Of a DNA stretch of 64,000 nt, positions 52,916-61,421 are shown in pieces. Source of the DNA: Trebonia sp964581815 (GTDB lineage: Bacteria; Actinomycetota; Actinomycetes; Streptosporangiales; Streptosporangiaceae). Numbering within the stretch: position 1 is the stretch's first letter; every line of letters starts with the position of its first letter. Location: positions 1 through 64,000 of the forward strand of contig CAZORE010000008.1 of the NCBI GenBank assembly GCA_964581815.1. The letters are read 5' to 3'. The notes beneath the pieces are model-generated. The model did no database searches, was not told the DNA's origin, and was given only the letters and a program-made list of their open reading frames with translations. The translations under genes and the position numbers were made by a program.

Positions 52916-52969
52916 CCGGGGGGACGACCCCCCGGAACCCACCTCCGCGAGGCTTCGCCTCGCGGAGGT
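52916..52969 (-). repeat. Intergenic G-tract repeat with a perfect 13-bp hairpin
   Basis: CCCGGGGGGACGACCCCCCG followed by GAACCC, then ACCTCCGCGAGGC (52941-52953), loop TTC, GCCTCGCGGAGGT (52957-52969). The G-tract half matches copies at 14529 and 23161; the hairpin half is unrelated and lacks the GGTTTTT loop. It sits 14 bases beyond the marC stop and could end that transcript. Confidence 0.6.
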
Positions 52970-52982
52970 GCCGACCGTCCGG

Positions 52983-53717
52983 TCAGTGACTCGGTTGGAT
53001 GACGCCGAGGGTGGTCAGGCCGATGAGGAAGAGCTGGACGCCGACGGCGGCTAGCAGGATGCCGAGCAGCCGCGAGAAGACCTCGAGTACGTTGTCGTTC
53101 GTCCGGCCGAGCACTGGGCCGAGCGCAATCCCGGAAACCGCGTTCAGGATGGCGATAAGCGCGAACGCGACCCCCACCTCCCAGCGGTCACCCCAGCTGC
53201 CGGCCAGCAGCGACTCCTCGAGTACCGCGGCGACCGCGAGCGGGCTGACCACCCAGGGGAGCAGCAGGGTGCGGACGCCGCTGCTGACCGGGTGCGCCGG
53301 GTCGGCCTCGCCCGCGACCGCGACCGCGCCCGCTCCTGCGGCCACGCCCGCGGCGGAGCCCGCGGGCAGGCGCACGCCGACGGCACGCTCGCCGCTCCCG
53401 GACACCGGCACGTGCGCCGGGTCGGCGAGGTCGATGTGGATGCCGAACACCAGGGCGAGGGCGTAGACGAAGAACGCCACGCCCGCGGCCAGCTCAAGCG
53501 CGGGCGTGCTGATGTGGAAGAACGTCGCGACCCAGGGCGCGGTGAGCGCGCAGACGAAGCCGATGCCCGCCGACGCCACGGCGGCGACCACGGCGACAAG
53601 CCGCACCGACTTGGCGTCCAGCGTCTGAGCGATGCGCGCGAACGACAGGAGCACCTTCTGCGGCCCGATGACCGACAGGAACAGGGCCAGCATGTCGGCC
53701 AGGTTGAGGCTGGTCAT
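52983..53717 (-). CDS. MarC-family integral membrane protein
   Basis: A 244-residue membrane protein of the MarC/UPF0056 family with six predicted TMs. The start LADMLALFLSVIGPQKVLLSF contains the family's conserved IGPQK-like turn, and later helices include LLGILLAAVGVQLFLIGL. A Gly/Ala-rich loop of about 40 residues separates the halves. Despite the name, a role in antibiotic resistance is not established for the family. Start at ATG 53717. It is divergent from the aroF leader. Confidence 0.85.
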   Translation of the reverse strand: MTSLNLADMLALFLSVIGPQKVLLSFARIAQTLDAKSVRLVAVVAAVASAGIGFVCALTAPWVATFFHISTPALELAAGVAFFVYALALVFGIHIDLADPAHVPVSGSGERAVGVRLPAGSAAGVAAGAGAVAVAGEADPAHPVSSGVRTLLLPWVVSPLAVAAVLEESLLAGSWGDRWEVGVAFALIAILNAVSGIALGPVLGRTNDNVLEVFSRLLGILLAAVGVQLFLIGLTTLGVIQPSH

Positions 53718-53795
53718 GATCAGAATGATGGCGCGTAGTGACCGCCAGATGTCTCACCAACGCGCATCCTGCCGCTCCCACGCGCAGCGGCAGTG

Positions 53796-53808
53796 TAATA
53801 TCAATCCC
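53796..53808 (+). promoter_or_regulatory. -10 element of the aroF leader
   Basis: TAATAT (53796-53801) followed by seven bases and the leader-peptide GTG at 53809. The transcript start should fall at or beside that GTG. A -35 is not clear. Confidence 0.55.
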
Positions 53809-53874
53809 GTGTCACGGTGGTATCTGCGCTTTACGACGGCTCCGGGTGGAGCCGTGCGTAGTCCTGCGCGCTGA
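53809..53874 (+). CDS. Leader peptide of aroF (Trp-Tyr...Phe)
   Basis: A 21-codon frame starting GTG and ending TGA. It opens MSRWYLRF, with Trp, Tyr and Phe at positions 4, 5 and 8. Tyr and Phe are coded TAT and TTT, rare here. It lies 110 bases upstream of DAHP synthase, the first enzyme of aromatic amino-acid synthesis, and is followed by competing stems. This fits attenuation by charged aromatic tRNAs. Translation of so short a frame cannot be proven from sequence. Confidence 0.65.
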   Translation: MSRWYLRFTTAPGGAVRSPAR

Positions 53875-53975
53875 TAGTCACCCGGAGCCAGCCGTGGGCG
53901 GGGTATCAGCCTCGCCCAAGTCAAAGGGCGTAGCTGGCTCGCGGAGGACCCCGGGCACGGCGCGCCCGGGAGGAG
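53840..53975 (+). promoter_or_regulatory. Attenuator-like competing stems upstream of aroF
   Basis: CTCCGGGTG (53840-53848, inside the leader) pairs perfectly with CACCCGGAG (53879-53887). GAGCCAGC (53885-53892) pairs perfectly with GCTGGCTC (53933-53940). The two share bases 53885-53887 and exclude each other. A third stem, CCCGGGC/GCCCGGG (53950-53956 and 53964-53970), directly precedes the AGGAG ribosome site (53971-53975). No T run follows, so control could act on ribosome access rather than termination. Confidence 0.6.
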
Positions 53976-53984
53976 ATAAGCCCG

Positions 53985-55049
53985 ATGTCACGCGTCAGTG
54001 ATACCCGAATTGTCGGCTACGAGCCGTTGCTGTCCCCGGGTGCCCTTCTTGACGAGCTTCCGCTCAGCGGGGCCGGTCAGGAAACGGTTGAGCGCACCCG
54101 GGCTGAGGTCCGCGCGGTGCTCGACGGCACCGACGACCGGCTGCTCGTTGTCACCGGTCCGTGCTCTGTCCATGATCCCAAGGCGGCGCTCGACTACGCC
54201 GCCCGGCTCGCCGCCCTGCGGGAACGGCACGCCGAAGACCTGCTGATCGTGATGCGCGTGTATTTCGAGAAGCCACGGACCGTGACGGGCTGGAAGGGTC
54301 TGATTAACGACCCGCTCATGGACGGCTCCTTCGACGTGCACCGCGGCCTGCGCACCGCTCGCCGCCTGCTGCTCGACATCGTTGGCTCCGGCATGCCCGT
54401 TGGCTGCGAGTGGCTTGACCCGATCACCCCGCAGTACATCGCGGACACCGTGACGTGGGGCGCGATCGGCGCCCGCACCACCGAGAGCCAGGTGCACCGC
54501 CAGCTGGCCTCCGGCCTGTCCATGCCGGTCGGATTCAAGAACGGCACCGACGGTGACGTGCAGGTGGCGGTCGACGCGTGCCGCGCCGCGGCGGTCAGCC
54601 ACACGTTCTTCGGCGTCACGGCGGCCGGCGCCGCCGCGGTGGTGACGACGGCGGGCAACCCCGAGACGCACGTGATCCTGCGCGGCGGCCGCAGCGGTCC
54701 CAACTACTCGTCCTCGCACGTGACCAAGGCACTCGACCTGATCACGGCGGCCGGGCAGCCGCGCCGCATCATGGTCGATGCCAGCCACGGCAACAGCGGC
54801 AAGGACCACACCCGCCAGCTCGGTGTCGCCGGGTCGCTCGCGGAGCAGTTGTCGGGCGGCGAGTACGGCCTGACCGGCGTGATGCTCGAGTCCTTCATCG
54901 TCGCGGGCCGCCAGAACCCGGGCACTCCGGCCACCCTGACCTACGGCCAGTCCGTCACCGACGCCTGCATGGACATCGAGATGACGGCGTCGGCGCTCGA
55001 CACGCTCGCCACGGCAGTGCAGGCCCGCCGCGGCACGCGGTCAGAGTGA
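53985..55049 (+). CDS. aroF: 3-deoxy-D-arabino-heptulosonate 7-phosphate (DAHP) synthase, type I
   Basis: Condenses phosphoenolpyruvate and erythrose 4-phosphate, the first step of the shikimate pathway. The 354-residue protein is the type I-alpha (AroFGH-like) class: LLVVTGPCSVHDPKAALDYA, MRVYFEKPRTVTGWKGLIND, the GARTTESQVHRQLASGLSMP block, GFKNGTDGDVQVAVDA, RGGRSGPNYSS and metal ligands in MVDASHGNSGKDH. Most actinobacteria rely on the unrelated type II enzyme, so this may be an extra, differently regulated copy. ATG at 53985 with AGGAG upstream. A leader peptide rich in aromatic codons precedes it. Confidence 0.95.
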   Translation: MSRVSDTRIVGYEPLLSPGALLDELPLSGAGQETVERTRAEVRAVLDGTDDRLLVVTGPCSVHDPKAALDYAARLAALRERHAEDLLIVMRVYFEKPRTVTGWKGLINDPLMDGSFDVHRGLRTARRLLLDIVGSGMPVGCEWLDPITPQYIADTVTWGAIGARTTESQVHRQLASGLSMPVGFKNGTDGDVQVAVDACRAAAVSHTFFGVTAAGAAAVVTTAGNPETHVILRGGRSGPNYSSSHVTKALDLITAAGQPRRIMVDASHGNSGKDHTRQLGVAGSLAEQLSGGEYGLTGVMLESFIVAGRQNPGTPATLTYGQSVTDACMDIEMTASALDTLATAVQARRGTRSE

Positions 55050-55054
55050 TTCCT

Positions 55055-55072
55055 AACGAGGGCGTGTTTCAC
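55055..55072 (+). repeat. 18-bp repeat AACGAGGGCGTGTTTCAC, copy 2
   Basis: Identical to 37668-37685. It begins 6 bases after the aroF stop. Confidence 0.8.
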
Positions 55073-55131
55073 GTGCTTGCCTCCGATGGTCTCTGCGGGT
55101 CGCGGGGGCGGAGGGGATGCCCGCGCGCAGT

Positions 55132-55162
55132 CGGCCCACGATAAAAACCCAATCGTGGTCCG
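55132..55162 (-). repeat. GGTTTTT-loop hairpin, copy 3 (variant)
   Basis: On the minus strand CGG-A-CCACGAT, loop TGGGTTTTT, ATCGTGG-G-CCG: a stem of ten pairs with one mismatch. It shares the CGAT...GGTTTTT...ATCG core of copies 1 and 2 but has no bulge or G-tract tail. It lies between the convergent ends of aroF and the methyltransferase gene. Confidence 0.55.
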
Positions 55163-55293
55163 AACGCGCGCGGCTCACCCCGTCCGCCCCCGCTCCTCCC
55201 AAGGGCGTGGGCAAACGCAAGAGTCAAACGCGTGCTTGATTTTCCCGCTGTCGCAACGCTGTAAATGCAGACCGACGCATAGGCTCGCTGCCG

Positions 55294-55980
55294 CTAACCT
55301 GGTCCGTTGAGTACCAGCATTTCGTTGCCGCCCCGCTGGAATTCGTAGTCGACCCGCTGGATGCGGTGCGGGATGCCAAGCGTTCGCAGCAGGCCGGACA
55401 GGAGTGCGGGAACGGGTCGCCCGCCCTGTTCGAGCAGCGGGAATACTCGTACCTCACGGCGCGCGACCCGGTGCAGTTCGCGCAGTGCCGCGCGGTGAAA
55501 CTCCAGGTCGAGCCGGTCGGCGTAGGTGAAAAGGAAGTGCGAGCTGAGTACGAGGTCGAATCGCCGGCCGGGAAACGGCAGGCTCGGCAGCGCTGCGGGC
55601 ACATAGCGTGCGGCGTGAGCGATGAGGTCGCGGGAAAACGCCTCGGCCGAGGCGCGGCGGACCCTTGCGTGGCCGGCTGGATCGCCGTGGAAGTCCCAGA
55701 CGTAGCGGTCCGCGCCCGCCGCGGTGTGCGCGCTGCCGCGCTCAACCTCGGTCACGGCCAGCGCGGCCAGCGAGTGCCGCGGCCGCGCGTACACCGGGTC
55801 GGCCGCGATCGCTGACGCGCCGGCCTGGTTCGCGCCCGCGGTGAAGCTCGATGCCCCGCCGGGGCAATCCAGTACCGATCCGGAAAGGTCGCTGTCGGCG
55901 AGCGCGAACATCGCCCGGTACTCATCAAAGGACCGGGCGCTGATGAGGTAGCCGCCGACGTTGTCGGGATCAGGCTGCAC
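55294..55980 (-). CDS. SAM-dependent methyltransferase (class I)
   Basis: A 228-residue protein with a Rossmann-type SAM site: VLDCPGGASSFTAGANQAGA (motif I region, DCPGG instead of the commoner DxGxG), AIAADPVYARP (motif II acidic residue), and FDLVLSSHFLFTYADRLDLE for motif post-II. The C-terminal strand pattern ends in YEFQRGGNEMLVL. Substrate unknown. ATG at 55980, 57 bases downstream of the acyl-CoA-dehydrogenase-type gene on the same strand, so it may be the last gene of the catabolic operon, or separate. Confidence 0.8.
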   Translation of the reverse strand: MQPDPDNVGGYLISARSFDEYRAMFALADSDLSGSVLDCPGGASSFTAGANQAGASAIAADPVYARPRHSLAALAVTEVERGSAHTAAGADRYVWDFHGDPAGHARVRRASAEAFSRDLIAHAARYVPAALPSLPFPGRRFDLVLSSHFLFTYADRLDLEFHRAALRELHRVARREVRVFPLLEQGGRPVPALLSGLLRTLGIPHRIQRVDYEFQRGGNEMLVLNGPG

Positions 55981-56037
55981 GGAACACTCCCATCAGCTGA
56001 TAAGCCGGCTACCCGGTTCGTGACCCGTGACGACCAG

Positions 56038-57225
56038 TCAGGGGCGGCGGGACTTGGCGGCCTGAAGGATGTAGCGCCCCGCGGCCTCGTAGTGCTCCTC
56101 GGACAGGGCGATGTGCTGGCGGGCGGCGAGCACGTTGCGCAGGTGGCGCTGCATGGGGTTGGACAGGGCCAGGACGCGGCCGCCACCGTACCTGAACAGG
56201 TCGCTCACTACGTCGGTGCAGGTCTCGACGGCGTAGATCGATGCCGTGGTGACGGCCAGCTGGATTTCCTCGCCGGGGACCGTTCCCGCGACGGCGGCGT
56301 CCCAGGCGTGGGCCATGGCCTCGCGGTGGACCGCGCGGGCGGCCTTGATCCTGGTCTCGGCACGGCCGAGCTCCTTGTGGAAGACGGCGCGCTCGCTGAC
56401 GGTGGGGCCGCCGGGGAAGCGGGCGGTGTGCGTGGCCAGCTCGGTCATGTCGTCGAGGGCGCGGCGAGCCAGGCCGACGGCAAGCGGCGGCACCTCGTTG
56501 GACACGAAGGCGGGCATGCCGAGGCGGAACAGGTCGCCGCCGCGGACGGCGGGCGCGCCGAGCTGGTAGGTCATTTCGGCCGGCACGAAGACGCCGTCCA
56601 GGGAGAAGTCCAGGCTGCCGGTGCCCTGCAGGCCGGCGACGTGCCAGTTGTCGATGACCTCCGCCTGGTCCTTGGGCACCAGGAAGACGATCATCAAGGG
56701 GAACCCGCTGGGGGCCGCGTCGTCGTCAGAGCCTGCGCCGCCTTGTTCGCCGCGGTCCGGCTTGAACGCTCCGATCAGCCAGTCCGCGTGGACGATGCCG
56801 CTTGAGAAACCCCACCGGCCGCTGACCAGGTAGCCGCCGCGCACCGGGTGCCCGCTGCCGCGCGGCGCGAGTTGGCCGGCGACCACCGGGCGGACCCCGT
56901 CGGCGGCGCCGAAAATGCGCCGCGCGCCGTCCTCCGGCAGCCATCCGCCGGTGAGCCCGTTGCACCCGGCGCCGATCATCGCGGCCCACGCCGTCGAGGT
57001 ATCGACGTAGGCGAGTTCCTCGATGACGTCGCAGAACTCGCCGGGCGGCAGCGGCGTTCCGCCGAGCTCCGCCGGGGTCTTGAGCCAGAACAGGCCGAGC
57101 GTCCGCAGCAGGCCCACCGCGTCGTGCGGCAGCGTGCGCAGCTCCTCGGCCCGGTCGCCCGCCGACTCGAACTTCTCGCGGCTGGCGCGGATGCCTGCCA
57201 GCAGTTCGTCGCGCAGGCCGCTCAT
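56038..57225 (-). CDS. Group-D flavin monooxygenase, acyl-CoA dehydrogenase fold (HsaA-like)
   Basis: A 395-residue protein with the acyl-CoA dehydrogenase fold used by group-D FMNH2-dependent hydroxylases such as HsaA and HpaB-type enzymes. Typical parts are LFWLKTPAELGGTPLPPGEF, AWAAMIGAGCNGLTGGWLP, YLVSGRWGFSSGIVHADW, VIDNWHVAGLQGTGS and the C-terminal RYGGGRVLALSNPMQRHLRN. It lacks the acyl-CoA dehydrogenase catalytic Glu signature I would expect, which favours a monooxygenase. The start ATG overlaps the LLM gene's stop (ATGA). A flavin reductase gene at 62414 could supply reduced flavin. Substrate unknown; hydroxylation of a phenolic or steroid-like compound is a reasonable guess. Confidence 0.85.
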   Translation of the reverse strand: MSGLRDELLAGIRASREKFESAGDRAEELRTLPHDAVGLLRTLGLFWLKTPAELGGTPLPPGEFCDVIEELAYVDTSTAWAAMIGAGCNGLTGGWLPEDGARRIFGAADGVRPVVAGQLAPRGSGHPVRGGYLVSGRWGFSSGIVHADWLIGAFKPDRGEQGGAGSDDDAAPSGFPLMIVFLVPKDQAEVIDNWHVAGLQGTGSLDFSLDGVFVPAEMTYQLGAPAVRGGDLFRLGMPAFVSNEVPPLAVGLARRALDDMTELATHTARFPGGPTVSERAVFHKELGRAETRIKAARAVHREAMAHAWDAAVAGTVPGEEIQLAVTTASIYAVETCTDVVSDLFRYGGGRVLALSNPMQRHLRNVLAARQHIALSEEHYEAAGRYILQAAKSRRP

Positions 57226-58391
57226 GCGCTGGCCTGGGGGTTAGCCGTCATGACACCAAGCGGGCGGAGCACGGGCATCACCTCAGTAGCGAACAGCTCG
57301 GCGCTGCGCATGACTTGTTCATGAGTGGACGGGCCGATCGCGAACAGCCCGATCAGCTGCCCGAAACCGCCAAGCTCAGCGTAGAGGCTGCCGAGCCGGT
57401 CCGCCACGGAGGCAGGCGACCCGACGACCGCCTGCCCCTGGGCGAGCAGGTCCTCGTAGGAGGCGCCGCCGAACGGCCGCATCCCGGAGGACAGCACGCC
57501 GCGCAGCGACCCGGGCGACATGTAGCCGGGCGGGGTCACCATCTCGGGTGTCTGCTTGAGTCCCTTGCGGTACAGCCACTCGAGCGCCGGCCGCGCCTCC
57601 GCGTGCGCCTTCTCGTCGGTGTCGGCGACGTAGATCGGCACGGAGAACGCGATCCGCTCCGGGTCGGGCTCGTAGCCGAGTTCGGCCGCCGCCTCCCGGT
57701 ACCCGTCGAACCAGCGCCGCACGATGCGCGTCGGCGCGTAGACCGACATGTAGGTGTGCTTCCGCTCGGCGCAGAACTTCATCGTCTCCGACGACCCCGC
57801 CCCGGGGATGTAGATCGGCGGGTGCGGCTGCTGCACCGGACGCGGCCACAGGTTCACGTACCGGTACTCGTAGTTCTCGCCGTACCAGGAGAACATCTCC
57901 GGCGACGTCCACGCCTTGATGATCAGGTCGTGCGCCTCGTTGAACCGCGACCGGGACTTGACCGGGTTGACCGAGTGCGCGAAGTACTCCCAGCCGATGC
58001 CGCGGACGAACCCGGAGTCGACCCGCCCGCCGGACATCAGGTCGAGCATCGCGATCTCCTCGGCTACCCGCAGCGGGTTGCCGCGGATGCCGATGGCGTT
58101 GCCCAGCACCATGATCCGCGCCCGGGAAGTGCGCCGGGTAAGCGCGGCGGCCATCAGGTTGGGCGACGGCATCAGCCCGTAGGCCGACTGATGGTGCTCG
58201 TTCACCGCCACCCCGTCGAAGCCGAGCTTGTCCGCGTACTCGAGTTCGTCCAGGTAGCGCGCGTACAGCGCACTGCCGAGCTCGGGGGAGAAGTTCGCGT
58301 TCGGGTAGGTGAGCGCCGACGAGGCGTACTTCTCGTCGAAGTCGTCCGGCAGGTAGGGGTAGGGCATCAGGTGGAAGAAGCTGAACTTCAC
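57222..58391 (-). CDS. LLM-class flavin-dependent oxidoreductase
   Basis: A 389-residue luciferase-like (TIM barrel) monooxygenase or F420/FMN oxidoreductase. It begins MKFSFFHLMPYPYLPDDFDE and contains YADKLGFDGVAVNEHHQSAY, ARIMVLGNAIGIRGNPLRVA, EEIAMLDLMSGGRVDSGFVR and IYIPGAGSSETMKFCAERK. The EHH motif is typical of the alkanal/limonene-type LLM branch. GTG at 58391 overlaps the hydrolase stop by four bases, indicating translational coupling. Probably oxidises an intermediate between the hydroxylase and hydrolase steps. Confidence 0.92.
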   Translation of the reverse strand: MKFSFFHLMPYPYLPDDFDEKYASSALTYPNANFSPELGSALYARYLDELEYADKLGFDGVAVNEHHQSAYGLMPSPNLMAAALTRRTSRARIMVLGNAIGIRGNPLRVAEEIAMLDLMSGGRVDSGFVRGIGWEYFAHSVNPVKSRSRFNEAHDLIIKAWTSPEMFSWYGENYEYRYVNLWPRPVQQPHPPIYIPGAGSSETMKFCAERKHTYMSVYAPTRIVRRWFDGYREAAAELGYEPDPERIAFSVPIYVADTDEKAHAEARPALEWLYRKGLKQTPEMVTPPGYMSPGSLRGVLSSGMRPFGGASYEDLLAQGQAVVGSPASVADRLGSLYAELGGFGQLIGLFAIGPSTHEQVMRSAELFATEVMPVLRPLGVMTANPQASA

Positions 58392-59215
58392 CGGCTGACT
58401 CCGCTCTCTGCCGTGGCAAGGGGATGCGCATTCAGGAACGCGGTCACCGTGGACGCGAACTCCGCCGGCCGCTCGAAGTACATGGCGTGCCCGCAGTCGG
58501 CGACCTCGGCGTACCTGGCGCCGGGGATCCGCTCTGCGTACCGTCGCGCGTGCTCGACCGGGATCAGCCGGTCGTCGGACGGCGCGACCACCAGCGTCGG
58601 CGCGGTGATGCGGCCGAGCCGCCGTTCCAGCTTGGGGTTGGACAGGAAAGGAGCCCAGCAGAACCGGGCCAGTGAGGTCGCCTCCCGGTAGCCCGCGAGG
58701 ATCGCGTCCAGGTCCGGCTGGGCGCCGGGGGGCAGCGGGGGCGGGGGCGGGGGCGGCTCGTGGAACAACGTGGCCACCAGCTTGTCCGGCGACAGCAGGA
58801 ACAGGTCGGTGACCGGGTGCTCGGGTATCCGCAGCCCGGCCGCGGACAGCAGCGTCAGCGACCCGACCCGGTGCGGCGAGTGCACGGCGAGCTCGGCCGC
58901 GATCCAGCCGCCGAACGACCCGCCCACCACGTGCGGACGGCTGAGCCCGAGCGCGTCGAGCACGTCCAGGTAGTGATACACGAGGTCGTCGACCGCCTCG
59001 GCGGCGGGGAAGTCGTCTGATTTCCCGAAGCCCGGGTGATCGGGCGCGAGTACCGTGAACCCGGCCTCGGCGAGCAGCTGGTGAAACGGGTGCCATACCC
59101 CGGCGCCGCCGGCCGCGTGCAGGAACAGCACCGGCTCGCCGGCGCCGCCGCGCAGCACGTGCACTCTCCCCCCGGCAAGCTCAACGAACTCCTCCGCAGG
59201 AACCACGTCTGCCAC
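58388..59215 (-). CDS. Alpha/beta hydrolase
   Basis: A 275-residue alpha/beta-hydrolase-fold protein with nucleophile elbow GGSFGGW (Ser), oxyanion HAAGGAGVW, acid Asp in VVAPSDDRLIPVEHARR and catalytic His in DCGHAMYFERP. The cap region contains a run of eight prolines interrupted by Leu (PPPPPPPLPP). Resembles meta-cleavage-product and HsaD-type hydrolases, which would fit a neighbouring monooxygenase. ATG at 59215. Overlaps the LLM gene by 4 bases. Confidence 0.9.
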   Translation of the reverse strand: MADVVPAEEFVELAGGRVHVLRGGAGEPVLFLHAAGGAGVWHPFHQLLAEAGFTVLAPDHPGFGKSDDFPAAEAVDDLVYHYLDVLDALGLSRPHVVGGSFGGWIAAELAVHSPHRVGSLTLLSAAGLRIPEHPVTDLFLLSPDKLVATLFHEPPPPPPPLPPGAQPDLDAILAGYREATSLARFCWAPFLSNPKLERRLGRITAPTLVVAPSDDRLIPVEHARRYAERIPGARYAEVADCGHAMYFERPAEFASTVTAFLNAHPLATAESGVSR

Positions 59216-59413
59216 CGCGTCGCCTCCAACTCGGGTCGCGCTACCGCACGGGTGAGGCCAGAATCCTTGCCCGTCGGCATCCTCGTCAAGGAGCCAGGCG
59301 CCCTTCTGTGGAGGGCAACGATCAGCACGCCCCCGCCTTGGTCCCGCGAAACGATCATCGTGGTCAGCCGCCTGCCAACGACGTCGCCTTCCACCCCCGT
59401 CACCCTAGAAGGA

Positions 59414-60379
59414 TCAGGCTTGTCGCTCGCTGAGCCAGCGGGCGATGGCCGTGTGGTCGGCGCCTGGCGGCAGGTCGGCAAGGGCGGCTTCCCACGCGGC
59501 CGCCACGGCCTCAGACGCCAGGGCGTGCACCCCGGCGGCGCGCTCGATGCCGAGGGCGAGCCTGATGTCCTTGACCATCAGCCGCATCGCGAACCCGGCG
59601 TCGTACTTCTCCGTCAGCACGAAGTTCGGCCACTTGTTCTCCGTGGCGGGGGATCGCCCGCTCGCCGCGTTGACGATCTCGAGCATCACCGCCGGGTCGA
59701 GCCCGAACCGCCGCCCCGCGACCAGCGCCTCCGACGCCACGAGCAGGTTGGCCGCGGACATGAGGTTGTTCAGCGCCTTCACCGCGTGCCCCGCCCCGGT
59801 ATCGCCGGCCTGCACCACCCGCGACCCGATGGCGCCGAGCACTGGCTGGAACCGCTCGAAGACCGCCGCCGGGCCGCCGACCATCACGGCCAGGGTCCCC
59901 GCCCGCGCCCCGGCGACGCCGCCCGATACCGGCGCGTCGATGAGCGTGACTCCCGCCGCGGCGCACAGCGGCGCGAGCGCCTGGGTTCGGGCCGGGTCCG
60001 ACGAGGACATGTCGATGACCGTGGCGCCTTCGGTAAGGCTGGCGAGCAGCCCGGTCCCGGCGGTTCCATGGGCGGGCACCGGGTCGCTGGCCAGCCGGCC
60101 GAGCAGGACGCGCTCGACGATGTCCGAGTCGGGCAGCATCAAGATGACGGCGGCCGCGCCGTCGCCCACCGCGCCGAGCTCGGCGACCGCCGTTACCCCG
60201 CCACCCGTGTCCGACGGCCCGATGCCCGCGAACTCCCGCAGCGCCTCGGCCGACGTGTCGAACCCGCGCACCTGGTGCCCGGCCGCGACGAGCCGCCGGG
60301 TCATCGGGATGCCCATGTTGCCGAGGCCGACGAAGCCGATGACCATTCCGGCCGCCACGCCGCCTGCGTTCTCCGTCAT
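59414..60379 (-). CDS. NAD(P)-dependent beta-hydroxyacid dehydrogenase (3-hydroxyisobutyrate dehydrogenase family), paralogue A
   Basis: A 321-residue enzyme with an N-terminal Rossmann site GFVGLGNMGIPMTRRLVAAG, the substrate motif DAPVSGGVAGARAGTLAVMV, catalytic Lys in GAGHAVKALNNLMSAANLL and the helical C-terminal domain FAMRLMVKDIRLALGIER. Oxidises beta-hydroxy acids such as 3-hydroxyisobutyrate or tartronate semialdehyde-like compounds. It overlaps the next gene upstream by 4 bases. About 200 bases without a gene separate it from the hydrolase gene downstream. Confidence 0.92.
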   Translation of the reverse strand: MTENAGGVAAGMVIGFVGLGNMGIPMTRRLVAAGHQVRGFDTSAEALREFAGIGPSDTGGGVTAVAELGAVGDGAAAVILMLPDSDIVERVLLGRLASDPVPAHGTAGTGLLASLTEGATVIDMSSSDPARTQALAPLCAAAGVTLIDAPVSGGVAGARAGTLAVMVGGPAAVFERFQPVLGAIGSRVVQAGDTGAGHAVKALNNLMSAANLLVASEALVAGRRFGLDPAVMLEIVNAASGRSPATENKWPNFVLTEKYDAGFAMRLMVKDIRLALGIERAAGVHALASEAVAAAWEAALADLPPGADHTAIARWLSERQA

Positions 60380-61368
60380 GACGCCTCCCCACCGGTTCCT
60401 TCCCCTTGGCCAGCCCGTTCCACCTCGCCAGCGGAGTGCAGCCGGACCCCGCCCGCCAGGTCGCCGATCGCGTCGACCACCCGGTTGCTGATCAGTTCCC
60501 CGTAGCCCAGGTTGGCCGCCGCGCCGAAGGAGGCGAGCGGCCCCGCGGCGTTGAGGCAGGGCACCCCGAGTTCCCGTACGTGGTCGACGTAGGCGACCAC
60601 GTCCTTGGTCATCAGGTTGCTGGTCAGGCCGCCCTCGAGGTAGTCGCCGTTGATGATGTGGGGGAAGCGGTTCGTGCTCGCGTAGCTGACCCCGCTGGAC
60701 GAATTGATCACGTCGAGCACCGCCGCGAGGTCGAGCCCGGCCTTGCGCGCGGCGACCATGACCTCGGCCGTCGCGGCGAGCGTCACCGCGTTCAGGAAGT
60801 TGTTGAGCAGCTTGGTGGAGTGCCCGGCTCCGCTCCCGCCCATCAGCACGATCTTGGCCGCGATCGGTTCGAACACCCAGCGCACCGATTCAAGCACCGC
60901 CGCCTGGCCGCCCACCATGATCGTCAGCGTGCCCTTGGCCGCGGCCGCGGCGCCGCCGGAGATCCCCGCGTCCAGGTAATGGACGCCGCGCTCGGCGAGT
61001 GCGCTGGCGATGCGCTGGGTGGACGAGGGCGCGGACGTCGACAGGTCGATGATCACCTGGCCCGGCCGGGCGAACGCGAGCAGCCCGTCCGCTGCGGGCC
61101 TCATCCCGAGCACCACGGCTTCCACCGCCCGGCTGTCGGGCAGCGACAGCAGCACCGCCTCGGTCTCGTCGCACACCTCAGCAAGCGACTCGGCCGCGGA
61201 CGCGCCGGCCGACTCCGCCTGGCCTGGCCGGACGTCAAGGCCCCGGACCCGGATTCCGGCCGCGACGAGTCGCCGCGTCATCCGCCCGCCCATGTTCCCG
61301 AGGCCGACGAACCCGATGGCCCGCCCCGCCGCGCTCTGGCTCACCCCTGCTCCTCTCGTTTCGGCCAA
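60376..61368 (-). CDS. NAD(P)-dependent beta-hydroxyacid dehydrogenase, paralogue B
   Basis: A 330-residue paralogue of the following gene: GFVGLGNMGGRMTRRLVAAG, DAGISGGAAAAAKGTLTIMV, Lys in GAGHSTKLLNNFLNAVTLAA and LMTKDVVAYVDHVRELGVP. The DAPVSGG motif is DAGISGG here, which may shift substrate choice. ATG at 61368 or GTG at 61344 could start it. The two dehydrogenases are adjacent and overlap by 4 bases, so they probably arose by duplication or form a heteromeric enzyme. Confidence 0.92.
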   Translation of the reverse strand: MAETRGAGVSQSAAGRAIGFVGLGNMGGRMTRRLVAAGIRVRGLDVRPGQAESAGASAAESLAEVCDETEAVLLSLPDSRAVEAVVLGMRPAADGLLAFARPGQVIIDLSTSAPSSTQRIASALAERGVHYLDAGISGGAAAAAKGTLTIMVGGQAAVLESVRWVFEPIAAKIVLMGGSGAGHSTKLLNNFLNAVTLAATAEVMVAARKAGLDLAAVLDVINSSSGVSYASTNRFPHIINGDYLEGGLTSNLMTKDVVAYVDHVRELGVPCLNAAGPLASFGAAANLGYGELISNRVVDAIGDLAGGVRLHSAGEVERAGQGEGTGGEAS

Positions 61369-61421
61369 GCCGCCCGTGTGGATGTGCCTTTGGTGCTGCT
61401 ATAGCGACACCGATGGCACTT

